A stretch of DNA of 64,000 nt from Catenovulum adriaticum (GTDB taxonomy: Bacteria > Pseudomonadota > Gammaproteobacteria > Enterobacterales > Alteromonadaceae): contig NZ_CP109967.1 of the NCBI RefSeq assembly GCF_026725475.1, positions 558,001 through 622,000 on the forward strand. Direction: 5' to 3'. Below, piece after piece: positions 54,834 through 62,463 of this stretch; the first letter of the stretch is position 1, and every line of letters starts with the position of its first letter. Made by a program: the position numbers and the translations under genes. Under the pieces are notes generated by a model that was given only the letters and a program-made list of their open reading frames with translations, did no database searches and was not told the DNA's origin.

Positions 54834-55542
54834 GTAACCACGCTTTAATAATTGTTAACTTTATGTGGTTATCAATTTTATAGAGGAACTAAATTAACGA
54901 TAGTCGGTTAAATCAATGACAAAGAATTAGTTTGATATTTAAAGTGATGTCCAGCGGCTTCGTATTTCAAGCTGAAATTTCATGTTCTATATTTAATTAG
55001 CGACAACGCCAAATAAACAATAATTCGTCAGGCAAGTCGTTTTTGACAATTTTAGCTGACTCAAACTTGGTTTGATTTGTTTGTATGGCTTACGTTGATT
55101 TAAACGTGCTTCAAATCATTCCCCGTGTGACCACCTCATTATCTTCAATTAGCTGATTGGATAGGTTAGACAATCAGACAACACCAGCGGGAATTTATAC
55201 CAAGCAAGATCCCCAATATTATTAACTGACTCGGTCTAACAGATGAAACCTGGCTTGAATTTGCCAATGCCATTGAAAATAGTTTCAATCAGTCTGTTGG
55301 GTAGGCATATCCATTACAATAATATCAATGACGGCCACTTTTACAAATTCACAGCTATTTTTGGATTAAACTATTACAAACCAAGCGAAATCAATTAAAG
55401 TACTCAATACAAACAAACAGCAAGTAACCAAAAAACACAAAACAACGAATTCAATTCAAAGCTAAATTATCTGACATTACCTATAGCGCTTTGTTTTTAT
55501 TTATTTTTATAGATGGCTGTCATTGGTTATTCTGTATAAATT
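54834..55542. other. Intergenic region with decayed gene remnant
   Basis: No intact gene is seen in these 709 bases. The part nearest 54834 should hold the promoter of the SDR-led unit. From 55155 to 55526 it contains the first copy of the duplicated 370-bp remnant (listed separately), which ends just beyond the stop of the diguanylate cyclase gene. Confidence 0.6.
55155..55526 (+). repeat. 370-bp direct repeat, copy 1 (decayed gene end)
   Basis: This stretch matches 57154-57522 over its whole length with scattered differences. Read on the plus strand its central part encodes INDGHFYKFTAIFGLNYYKP followed by SEIN and a stop, intact in both copies, whereas upstream (TDETWLEFANAIENSFNQSV) is in another frame. 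It is therefore the 3' end of a decayed protein gene plus downstream tail, present twice, ending in the TATAGATGGCTGTCA motif. Confidence 0.8.
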
Positions 55543-56454
55543 CTAACTCTCAACCTTATTTCTACCACTGTCTTTTGCTTTATATAGCATGCTATCCGCT
55601 TTACCTATTAATTCAATTTCTCCATTTTTCGAATTCGGTACCATTTCAGCCAAACCAATGCTTGCTGTCAAATAATCCTCTGTTGGTGAATTTATATTTT
55701 GAATATTAAGCTCGGTGATCTTGTGTAATAACTGATCTGATAGCTGTTTAGCCTGCGCAAGTGATGTGTCTCCCCACACAAGAACAAACTCTTCACCACC
55801 ATACCGTGCACAAATATCACCAGGTCTATTAGCGAACTCTTTGAGTAATTCTCCAACTCTAATCAGACAATCATCACCATATTGATGACCGTAATCATCA
55901 TTTAGTAATTTAAAATTATCTAGATCCAATATAGCCAAACAAATTGTTTTTTTAAGCCTGTAACACCTTCGCCATTCTTCATGAAGAAAATTGTCAAATG
56001 TTCTGCGATTTGAAATTTGAGTAAGACCGTCTAATCTAGCTTGTTTTTTAACTTCATCTTCTGCTAATTTTCTTTCAGTAATATTCTGGTGAGAAATAAC
56101 AAAGTAGTTATCTCCAAGAATTTGAAAAGAAGAGATACGCATCATAAACCAACGCTTTTCAGCAGGACTATGACAAGGGTATTCGAGGTAAAAGTTTTCT
56201 TCCTTCTTGCTTATAACATTCCGAATTCCACTTCCTGCGTGTGTTGCAAATTCATCCCCTAATGCCGACGCCTTGTCACACTCGTTTATATAGTTCACTC
56301 CTCTCCAGTCATAGTCAATAAGACAGGCGTTATTGCTTCCGAATGCTATCCAGCTTTTATTCACATATTGTATTTCACCCGTTTCATCAATAACAACAAT
56401 ATGATCCGTTATTGAGTCAAGAACTAAGCTTAAAAATTCAAACGAATTATTCAT
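55543..56454 (-). CDS. Diguanylate cyclase with PAS sensor domain
   Basis: The 303 residues have an N-terminal PAS domain (about 5-125: LDSITDHIVVIDETGEIQYVNKSW, then FFVISHQNITERKLAEDEVK linker) and a GGDEF domain with active site RYGGEEFVLVWG. An inhibitory I-site RPGD lies five residues before GGEEF, so feedback by cyclic di-GMP is expected. It makes c-di-GMP from GTP. It has no membrane segment and a solitary location with repeat copies on both sides. Confidence 0.93.
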   Translation of the reverse strand: MNNSFEFLSLVLDSITDHIVVIDETGEIQYVNKSWIAFGSNNACLIDYDWRGVNYINECDKASALGDEFATHAGSGIRNVISKKEENFYLEYPCHSPAEKRWFMMRISSFQILGDNYFVISHQNITERKLAEDEVKKQARLDGLTQISNRRTFDNFLHEEWRRCYRLKKTICLAILDLDNFKLLNDDYGHQYGDDCLIRVGELLKEFANRPGDICARYGGEEFVLVWGDTSLAQAKQLSDQLLHKITELNIQNINSPTEDYLTASIGLAEMVPNSKNGEIELIGKADSMLYKAKDSGRNKVES

Positions 56455-56566
56455 TCCCGACTACCAAATTATTAGGTATTTGCATAATAGCCTGCCTAAC
56501 CAAAAAAGTGTTGACATGGCTTTTTGCATTGCTTGAAAAACTGTGAAAGCTAATCATTACCCGAGT

Positions 56567-56860
56567 TTATACTCTTGTTATATGGATTTTAATCGTACGC
56601 AGCTCTGATATTAAACCTAAACTTATAATGATTAAAGGTATGTTTGTTGTAACAGGGTTAAACGCTTCGACTAGATAGATGGGTATGAATTTAACAACGT
56701 AGAGTAACAAACCGATCAAGGCCGGAATATTGAGCTTAAATAAGAGTTAGGCAACAATAAAAAGTGAACATAACAATCCCCAAAATAACCTCTTCAATAC
56801 CTGCTGTAAAAATAATTAACATTGAACTTTTATCATCATAGTCCACTGGTGCAGTTGCCA
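56567..56860 (-). pseudogene. Possible frameshifted small membrane-protein remnant
   Basis: On the minus strand one frame reads MLIIFTAGIEEVILGIVMFT and stops; the next frame continues LFKLNIPALIGLLLYVVKFI and IPLIIISLGLISELRTIKI to a stop at 56567. Together they look like one hydrophobic protein broken by a single frameshift. No family is recognised and chance hydrophobic frames in AT-rich DNA are possible. Confidence 0.3.
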
Positions 56861-57153
56861 AAAATTTTGGGTAAATCCAACTTAATACGATCGTGAATCT
56901 ATATGCTTGTAGAGGTTCAAACTAACCACCTTTGGCCCATAGTCATGCTAGAACGACTCATTACTAAGCAGCCCCTGCTCAGATCAGGGCGTGCGTAATA
57001 ACCACATCCGGCTCTACAATTTTCTCTTCGCTCATGTAAATCACCAGCCGCTAATACCAATCGAGTAAATTAGCATAGCGATTTGCTAGCCCGTAGTGAC
57101 TAATAAAGGGTTAATTTCTTCAGGCTTACGGCTGAATTTGGGAATAACACCAT

Positions 57154-57522
57154 GATTGGATAGGTTAAAAAACCAGGCAACACCAGCAGGACTTTATACC
57201 AAGCAAAATCCCCAATATTATTAATTGACTCGGTCTAACAGATGAAACCTGGCTTGAATTTTCCAATGCAATTGACAGTCGTTTTAGCCATTCGGTTGGG
57301 CAGGCATATCAATTACAACAATATCAATGACGGCCATTTTTACAAATTCACAGCTATTTTTGGATTAAACTATTACAAACCAAGCGAAATCAATTAAAGG
57401 GAGCAATATAAACAAACAGCAAGTAACCAAAACCCACAAAACAACGAACTCAAAGCTAAATTATCTGACATTACCTATAGCGCTTTGTTTTTATTTATTT
57501 TTATAGATGGCTGTTACTGATT
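57154..57522 (+). repeat. 370-bp direct repeat, copy 2
   Basis: Second copy of the repeat at 55155-55526. It again includes the open stretch INDGHFYKFTAIFGLNYYKP ending SEIN and a stop, and the tail TTTTTATAGATGGCTGT. It lies just beyond the stop codon of the VIT-type transporter gene, as copy 1 does for the diguanylate cyclase gene. Confidence 0.8.
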
Positions 57523-57560
57523 GTTTGTAATTGCACTTATTATCCGAATTTAGGGATTGT

Positions 57561-58253
57561 TTAGCTTGTAACTACATCAAATATTCGACCAACAACAGCC
57601 GTTAGTGTCATTGCAAGGGCGCCCCAGAAGGTAACTCTGATAGCACCCACAATTATTGATGCGCCGCCTACTCGCGCCGCAGTAGCACCAAGAATAACAA
57701 GAAACATCAGAGAAAACGCTGCGACCACAGGTATAAGTAGCTTACCTTGTACAAACCATGCCACTACTAATGGAAGTGCAGCACCAACTGTAAAAGCACC
57801 AGCCGAAGAGAGCGCCGCTTGAACTGGCTGAGCGCTAATACTCTCCGTGATACCAATATCATCTCTGGCATGAGCGCCAAGGGCATCATGAGCCATCAGC
57901 TGCTCAGCAACATGTTTAGCTAGCATTGGCTCAAGTCCTCTGCCTTCGTATATCTTAGCGAGCTCTTCTTTCTCAGACTCAAAGTTCTGTTCTAACGATT
58001 TTTTCTCAATTGCGAGATCCGCATTTTCAGTATCTAACTGCGAACTAACCGAAACATATTCACCAGCGGCCATCGACATCGCGCCTGCAACTAAACCTGC
58101 AGCTCCAGCGAGCAGAATATCTTCATGAGCAGTGTTTGCAGCCGCAACACCAATAATAAGGCTTGCTGTAGAGACAATTCCATCATTTGCACCAAGTACT
58201 GCTGCGCGTAACCACCCTACGCGATGTGATCTATGTATTTCGCTATGAACCAT
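57561..58253 (-). CDS. VIT1/CCC1-family Fe2+/Mn2+ transporter
   Basis: The 230-residue membrane protein matches the VIT1/CCC1 family: HRVGWLRAAVLGANDGIVSTASLIIGVAAA, then AAGLVAGAMSMAAGEYVSVSSQLDTE, an acidic cytoplasmic metal-binding helical section (about 85-140, EKEELAKIYEGRGLEPMLAK), and three more spans to the end. It exports or stores divalent iron or manganese by proton exchange. No adjacent regulator or ferritin is visible. Confidence 0.93.
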   Translation of the reverse strand: MVHSEIHRSHRVGWLRAAVLGANDGIVSTASLIIGVAAANTAHEDILLAGAAGLVAGAMSMAAGEYVSVSSQLDTENADLAIEKKSLEQNFESEKEELAKIYEGRGLEPMLAKHVAEQLMAHDALGAHARDDIGITESISAQPVQAALSSAGAFTVGAALPLVVAWFVQGKLLIPVVAAFSLMFLVILGATAARVGGASIIVGAIRVTFWGALAMTLTAVVGRIFDVVTS

Positions 58254-58330
58254 AAAACTTCTCGTTGATTGTTTTTACACTACGCCTGCCTACCAGCAAT
58301 AGGTTGGCGTGATTTTTTGTGATGTAACAA

Positions 58331-58457
58331 AACTAATGGCAACCATTTCTAAAAATACTAATTTACAACAACTTACTGATTGATTGAATTATATTTTCAC
58401 TTTGTGATTTAATAAATAAATTTTCATTTATTTATATTTAGGTGGCTGTCACTGATT
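58331..58457. repeat. MITE-like element, copy c
   Basis: About 127 bp, nearly the same as 58991-59111, beginning ACTAATGGCAACCATTT and ending TTTAGGTGGCTGTCACTGAT. The ends are inverted relative to each other, the layout of a miniature transposable element. It contains no coding frame. Confidence 0.7.
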
Positions 58458-58578
58458 ACCTGCCATAATTGCGTGTGTTACAAAGGTAACCGTGATCTTA
58501 AATTCGATGCTTAAAGACGGGTTTTATGGAAAACGCCAAAACCTAAATTTAGTGATTGACGTCATCATCTTGTTAGCA

Positions 58579-58947
58579 TTAAATAAGCGTTACTTGTTCC
58601 TGCTTTTTAGTTACTGGCTTTTTCTTTTTATTGAGTATTAAAATTTTACTTTTTGACCTGTAAGAGTATTCAGATTCTGGATAAGCTTTGATTAGGTATA
58701 AGTGTTGGCCTAAAGCTTCTTGGTACCTTTGTTCTTTTTCTAAACAAATTGCTCTCAAATAGGTTATTTCAGCTCTAAGTTCGGGTGTCGTATCTGAGTG
58801 ATTTTCTGCACTTCTCAACTTTTTATATGCCAACATGCAATTGTTTTCTTCAATTGCATTGTAAGCTCCGATCATTGCCCCTTTTTGAGCAATAGAGCAC
58901 CCACTCAGATAAGTTAATATCCCAAGTGCTAAAAACCATTTATTCAT
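58579..58947 (-). CDS. Small lipoprotein with TPR-like helices
   Basis: The ATG at 58947 (MNKWFLALGILTYLSGCS) gives a lipoprotein signal with lipobox LSGC; the longer frame from 58989 enters the repeat element and is rejected. The mature part has helical, tetratricopeptide-like periodicity (AYKKLRSAENHSDTTPELRA; CLEKEQRYQEALGQHLYLI) and a basic tail (KKKKPVTKKQ). Similar small proteins help assemble surface or envelope machinery, but the exact role here is unknown. It is isolated between two MITE-like copies. Confidence 0.65.
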   Translation of the reverse strand: MNKWFLALGILTYLSGCSIAQKGAMIGAYNAIEENNCMLAYKKLRSAENHSDTTPELRAEITYLRAICLEKEQRYQEALGQHLYLIKAYPESEYSYRSKSKILILNKKKKPVTKKQEQVTLI

Positions 58948-58990
58948 ATTAAATTTTCCAATGTTAATGCCTGCATTTGAGGCCAACAAT

Positions 58991-59111
58991 ACTAATGACA
59001 GCCATTTTTAAAAATACTAATTTACAACAACTTGCTGATTGATTGAATTATTTTTTCACTTTGTGATTTAACAAATAAGTTTTCATTTATTTAGGTGACG
59101 GTCATTGATTA
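58991..59111. repeat. MITE-like element, copy d
   Basis: About 121 bp: ACTAATGACAGCCATTTTTA at one end and TTTAGGTGACGGTCATTGAT at the other, near-inverse of each other. The body matches 58331-58457 closely (AATTTACAACAACTTRCTGA, TTTTCACTTTGTGATTTAA). Confidence 0.75.
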
Positions 59112-59143
59112 CACTGCCTTTATTTTTAAAGATAAATTGAGTG

Positions 59144-59254
59144 ACTAATGACAAACCACACAAAAAAATCACCTACGATAAAATAGTTAAAAACGCGTTA
59201 AATTTATCCTAAGTAATTGATTTTATTGTTTTCTATAGGTGGCTTTCATTGATT
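59144..59254. repeat. MITE-like element, diverged copy e
   Basis: Begins ACTAATGACAAACCAC and ends TCTATAGGTGGCTTTCATTG, terminal words inverse to each other and like those of copies c and d. The interior differs, so it is either a diverged copy or a second subfamily. Confidence 0.5.
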
Positions 59255-59316
59255 GTATTGCTTTGTTTTTAACACTGAAATTCCCGCCAATAGCTCAGTT
59301 TTTTGGTTTTTAATTC

Positions 59317-59541
59317 GCAGTTTAAAGCGCACTAATGTGCAAACTGCCAAGCAACAGGAAAAATCAAAGGGTTATTTATAAATGATTCTCTAAATGCTAT
59401 AAATAACCTTTGTTTTAAGCGTTGAGTTTGTAGAAAAACTCTCTGGTAATTTACAGGTTTAATTTTTGTATGATAAATAGACTAAAAACGCGTTTCTACG
59501 TAAAATCTGATAGGCTTCACCATTGATTCGGTGAATTTTTT
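59317..59541 (+). other. Three consecutive hairpins, possible structured RNA
   Basis: GCAGTTT/AAACTGC enclosing GCAC/GTGC (59317-59347), CAAAGG...TTATTTATA paired with TATAAATAACCTTTG (59365-59412, followed by TTTT), and TTCACC/GGTGAA with a T6 run (59516-59541), the last also enclosed by CTACGT/ACGTAG. It could be an untranslated leader, a small RNA or tandem terminators. No known family is recognised. Confidence 0.35.
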
Positions 59542-59607
59542 GACGTAGCGAACGATAATTTTTTAAGGGCGAGGTTTTTCTACAGTCTCGTTAGGTTTAT
59601 TCTCAGG

Positions 59608-60165
59608 TTGGGAGTCTCGTTGGAGTATTTTAATAGTTTTACTAAAAGTGATATAACCGCGATATCATCTGTTGTGATTGCGTTTCTAGCTTTATTTTTA
59701 ACTATATGGCAAGGGCTTGTTGTTAAAAAACATAATCGACTTAGTTTACAACCTATTCTTCGGTTTGCTTCTGAAGTTGCGGTTTCTAAAAAAGGGTTGG
59801 TTTTTAGTATAAGTAATCATGGTGTTGGCCCTGCAATTATTTCTTCATTATATTATGTCGTAAAAGGAAAACGATACGAGATTGTTAATATAAATAGTTT
59901 TTCTGAATTAAGAGTTAATCTAGGGTTAACTGATTTTGATTTCTCACTTTTAGGGCACCCAAAAATTAAAAACGCTGTAATACCTGCAGGTGAGAACACA
60001 ATAATATTTAAGTTTGCGAATCTAGATGGAACAGATTTAACTGATAGCGAATTAAATAAAACTATTGTTCATTCACTTCCTAAATTTGGGGTGGATTATA
60101 CTTGTACTTACGGAAAAAAATATTCTCAAGAATGGTCTTGGGAGCCTGTTGAAAATTTGGTTTAA
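59608..60165 (+). CDS. Membrane-anchored protein of unknown function
   Basis: The frame encodes up to 185 residues with one N-terminal membrane span (AISSVVIAFLALFLTIWQG at about 18-36) and a beta-rich soluble part (RLSLQPILRFASEV, LVFSISNHGVGPAIISSLYY, IIFKFANLDGTDLT). Only TTG starts are available; the TTG at 59620, with GGGAG five bases upstream, is about as likely as 59608. The family is common in many bacteria but of unknown function. It is convergent with the split gene at 60187-61002, the two ending 22 bases apart. Confidence 0.65.
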   Translation: MGVSLEYFNSFTKSDITAISSVVIAFLALFLTIWQGLVVKKHNRLSLQPILRFASEVAVSKKGLVFSISNHGVGPAIISSLYYVVKGKRYEIVNINSFSELRVNLGLTDFDFSLLGHPKIKNAVIPAGENTIIFKFANLDGTDLTDSELNKTIVHSLPKFGVDYTCTYGKKYSQEWSWEPVENLV

Positions 60166-60186
60166 AAATAAACCTATCCTTATTTA

Positions 60187-61002
60187 TTATGAGTTTTTAA
60201 TTGATTTGATAAGACTTCCAATTTGTTCCATTACATCAAAGGTGCTTGGTAGTTTCTCTGGATCGGACAGGACACCACTAAATATCAGGCTTTCAAACTT
60301 TTCTAGTGCTCCTGCATCTTCCTTTTTGATCTCAGACGAATACTCGGTGTAATTTTGAATAAACTAACACATAGTCTGCCTTAACTCAATTTGCATGATC
60401 TGTGCCTTTACAGACCTGTGATTCAAAAGTATTACTCGGAAGAAGTAGATCAAAATAACTTCGATGGAAATCAATGGCAGCAATACCATAAGGTGAGCAA
60501 GGCCAAGCTTTTCTGCATCGATCATTCCTGTGATGGACAGAATTATCTCAGTGGCAAGAGGAACTACGATCATTACTCCCATACAAACTAATGACATGAA
60601 CAACCAGAAGGATTCTTTTTTCTTCTTCTCTGCTAGGCCAGAGAAACCTTCGTAGAGTCCGACAAAATTAAAGCCAGTCTTATACTGAACTAACTTATCC
60701 CTTAGAGCGTTTACTGCGGTTTCTTTTTCTTGTATTTCTTCACCCCATTTGGATTTTAAATTTTCTGCTTCTAACTTTTTTTCTTCAAAGTCCTTAAATA
60801 CGCCGATATTTGCATCATTTATAAATTCTTTAGCAATGTTGGCTGGCATTACATAGGAGGCGTATATAATTTGAGATCTTACGTCATCATCAATTCCATC
60901 AGTATCATGCTGAATTTTATTTTTTATGGATCCCAGCTCCATACTAAGTTCTTTTCCCGCACCAACAAGAAAGTCGAATTCACACAAGAACCTGTACGCC
61001 AT
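60187..61002 (-). pseudogene. Unknown coiled-coil membrane protein, split by an amber codon
   Basis: From the ATG at 61002 the frame runs 212 residues: a coiled coil (AKEFINDANIGVFKDFEEKK, LKSKWGEEIQEKETAVNALRDKL at about 60-105) and two spans (WLFMSLVCMGVMIVVPLATEIIL; HLMVLLPLISIEVILIYFF). It stops at TAG (60364-60366) after RQTMC. The same frame then continues without a break through FIQNYTEYSSEIKKEDAGAL and KFESLIFSGVLSDPEKLPST to a TAA at 60187. One base (CAG to TAG) explains the stop. Whether read-through or inactivation applies is unknown; the 212-residue form may be stable. No function is known. Confidence 0.6.
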
Positions 61003-61113
61003 TGAATTGACGGTAATTTAAGCCAATTAGCATACTTGATGCAACTTTATTTTTTAGACGCCGCTGCGTTTACCAAACCAACTAAAATTTATTACACATA
61101 CCCCGTTTATTGC

Positions 61114-61344
61114 TTATTTTTTTACAAACAGCTTATGAAACAGCGCTTCTGATTTTTTAAGTCCTTCATCTGTCAACACAACAGATTTAGCTTTACCAAC
61201 GGGATCACAAATTAACCCTTTTTCATATAATCTATTCGTTACTTCCCAATCAATTTGTTTCCATGCTCGAACGTGATCATGCAATGTAAGATACATTAAC
61301 GCTAAGGCTGCTTCGTCTATTTTATCTTCATCAATATCCATCAT
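61114..61344 (-). CDS. DUF6429-like small protein
   Basis: The 76 residues (IDEDKIDEAALALMYLTLHD, AWKQIDWEVTNRLYEKGLI, AKSVVLTDEGLKKSEALFHKLF) match a small conserved family annotated as DUF6429, compact and helical with a winged-helix-like feel. The function is unknown. It is followed on the strand by nothing close, and lies 112 bases before the end of speE. Confidence 0.7.
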   Translation of the reverse strand: MMDIDEDKIDEAALALMYLTLHDHVRAWKQIDWEVTNRLYEKGLICDPVGKAKSVVLTDEGLKKSEALFHKLFVKK

Positions 61345-61457
61345 TAACTCCTAATCCCAAAAGGGATACTAAAGAAACTGTAACTAATAATGACTAACAT
61401 CAAATTAACTAACACAATAGCTAAAAATCGCTGGTAGTGCTTGATTCTAAGGCTCTA

Positions 61458-62318
61458 CTATAGCGCTAATGCCCGTTTTAAAAAATTAGGTAATTGCATG
61501 CCGGCTAAATGTATTGCCGGGTTATAATATTCAAGTTTATCTGACAATAAATTTGCATCGGTTTGGCGAAAGGACCCAAATGGCTCAGCTTTTCGAGCTA
61601 AAGTACAAGACCACATGCCACTCGGATAAATAGGCTGCGGAAATAAAAAGCTTTGCAAATCGTCAAATCCAGCTAAGCGCATTGCATCTCGCATTTCTTT
61701 GATTAAAGCTTGATGCAAAATGGGGGATTGGCTTTGCTGCACTAAAATACCGCCCGGGCGCAATGCGTCTAAACAATTACGATAAAACGCATGATTAAAT
61801 AAACCTTCTCCAGGCCCTATTGGATCGGTCGAGTCGACAATAATTACATCAAATGAAGCAGGCTTTGCCAATTGCATAAACTGAATGCCGTCGGTAAATT
61901 CAAGCTTAGCGCGCGGATCTTGGTTGCTTTCGCATAGCTGCGGAAAATAGTGCTGTGCCATTTCAGTAACAAGTGCGTCAATATCAACTTGGTGTACAGA
62001 CTCAACCGAGTCATGCTTTAGCACTTGATTTAAAATTCCGCAATCGCCTCCCCCGATCACCACTACATTTTTCGGTTGCTCGTGGGTGAATAATGCAGGG
62101 TGAGTCATCATCTCATGGTACAAAAAATTGTCACGTGTGCTGAGCATAGTGCAACCATCAATGACCATTAAATAACCAAAATCTGTGGTTTCGTATATTT
62201 CGATTTTTTGAAATCTTGATTGCTTTTCAACAATTTTATGTTTAATCCTGAGTGAAATTGCCGTACCCGTATGATCACATTGCTCAGTAAACCAATTGGG
62301 TGAAGATAAATCTGACAT
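61458..62318 (-). CDS. speE: Polyamine aminopropyltransferase (spermidine synthase)
   Basis: The 286-residue enzyme transfers aminopropyl from decarboxylated S-adenosylmethionine to putrescine. Seen are YETTDFGYLMVIDGCTMLSTRDNFLYHEMMTHPAL, the SAM-site VVVIGGGDCGILNQVLKHD with VHQVDID, and the catalytic DSTDPIGPGEGLF. It has a normal length. The gene is divergent from speA, 145 bases away, so the polyamine genes share a control region. Confidence 0.96.
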   Translation of the reverse strand: MSDLSSPNWFTEQCDHTGTAISLRIKHKIVEKQSRFQKIEIYETTDFGYLMVIDGCTMLSTRDNFLYHEMMTHPALFTHEQPKNVVVIGGGDCGILNQVLKHDSVESVHQVDIDALVTEMAQHYFPQLCESNQDPRAKLEFTDGIQFMQLAKPASFDVIIVDSTDPIGPGEGLFNHAFYRNCLDALRPGGILVQQSQSPILHQALIKEMRDAMRLAGFDDLQSFLFPQPIYPSGMWSCTLARKAEPFGSFRQTDANLLSDKLEYYNPAIHLAGMQLPNFLKRALAL

Positions 62319-62463
62319 ATGAACCTCAAAAAATGATTTAAAATTAATTTTATTGCTGTATTTATCTGACTAATTCGCAGTCTGAATTCAGTTAATAATG
62401 CACTATAAAGATAAATCATTAGCAGCAAATAAAATTTACTATTACACTAGCTTTATTTGTTCA

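Larger units (their letters stand above)
56455..57560. other. Long gene-poor region with remnants
   Basis: Within about 1.1 kb no intact gene is seen. It holds a frameshifted membrane-protein remnant at 56567-56860, a stretch at 56950-57035 resembling the end of a group II intron, and the second copy of the 370-bp repeat at 57154-57522. The rest, 57036-57153, shows nothing recognisable. Confidence 0.55.
58990..59607. other. Repeat- and hairpin-rich intergenic region
   Basis: This region contains two MITE-like elements (58991-59111 and about 59144-59254), three strong hairpins (59317-59347, 59365-59412, 59516-59535) and no gene. The last hairpin is followed by a run of T residues. It separates the small lipoprotein from the unknown gene at 59608. 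Confidence 0.6.
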
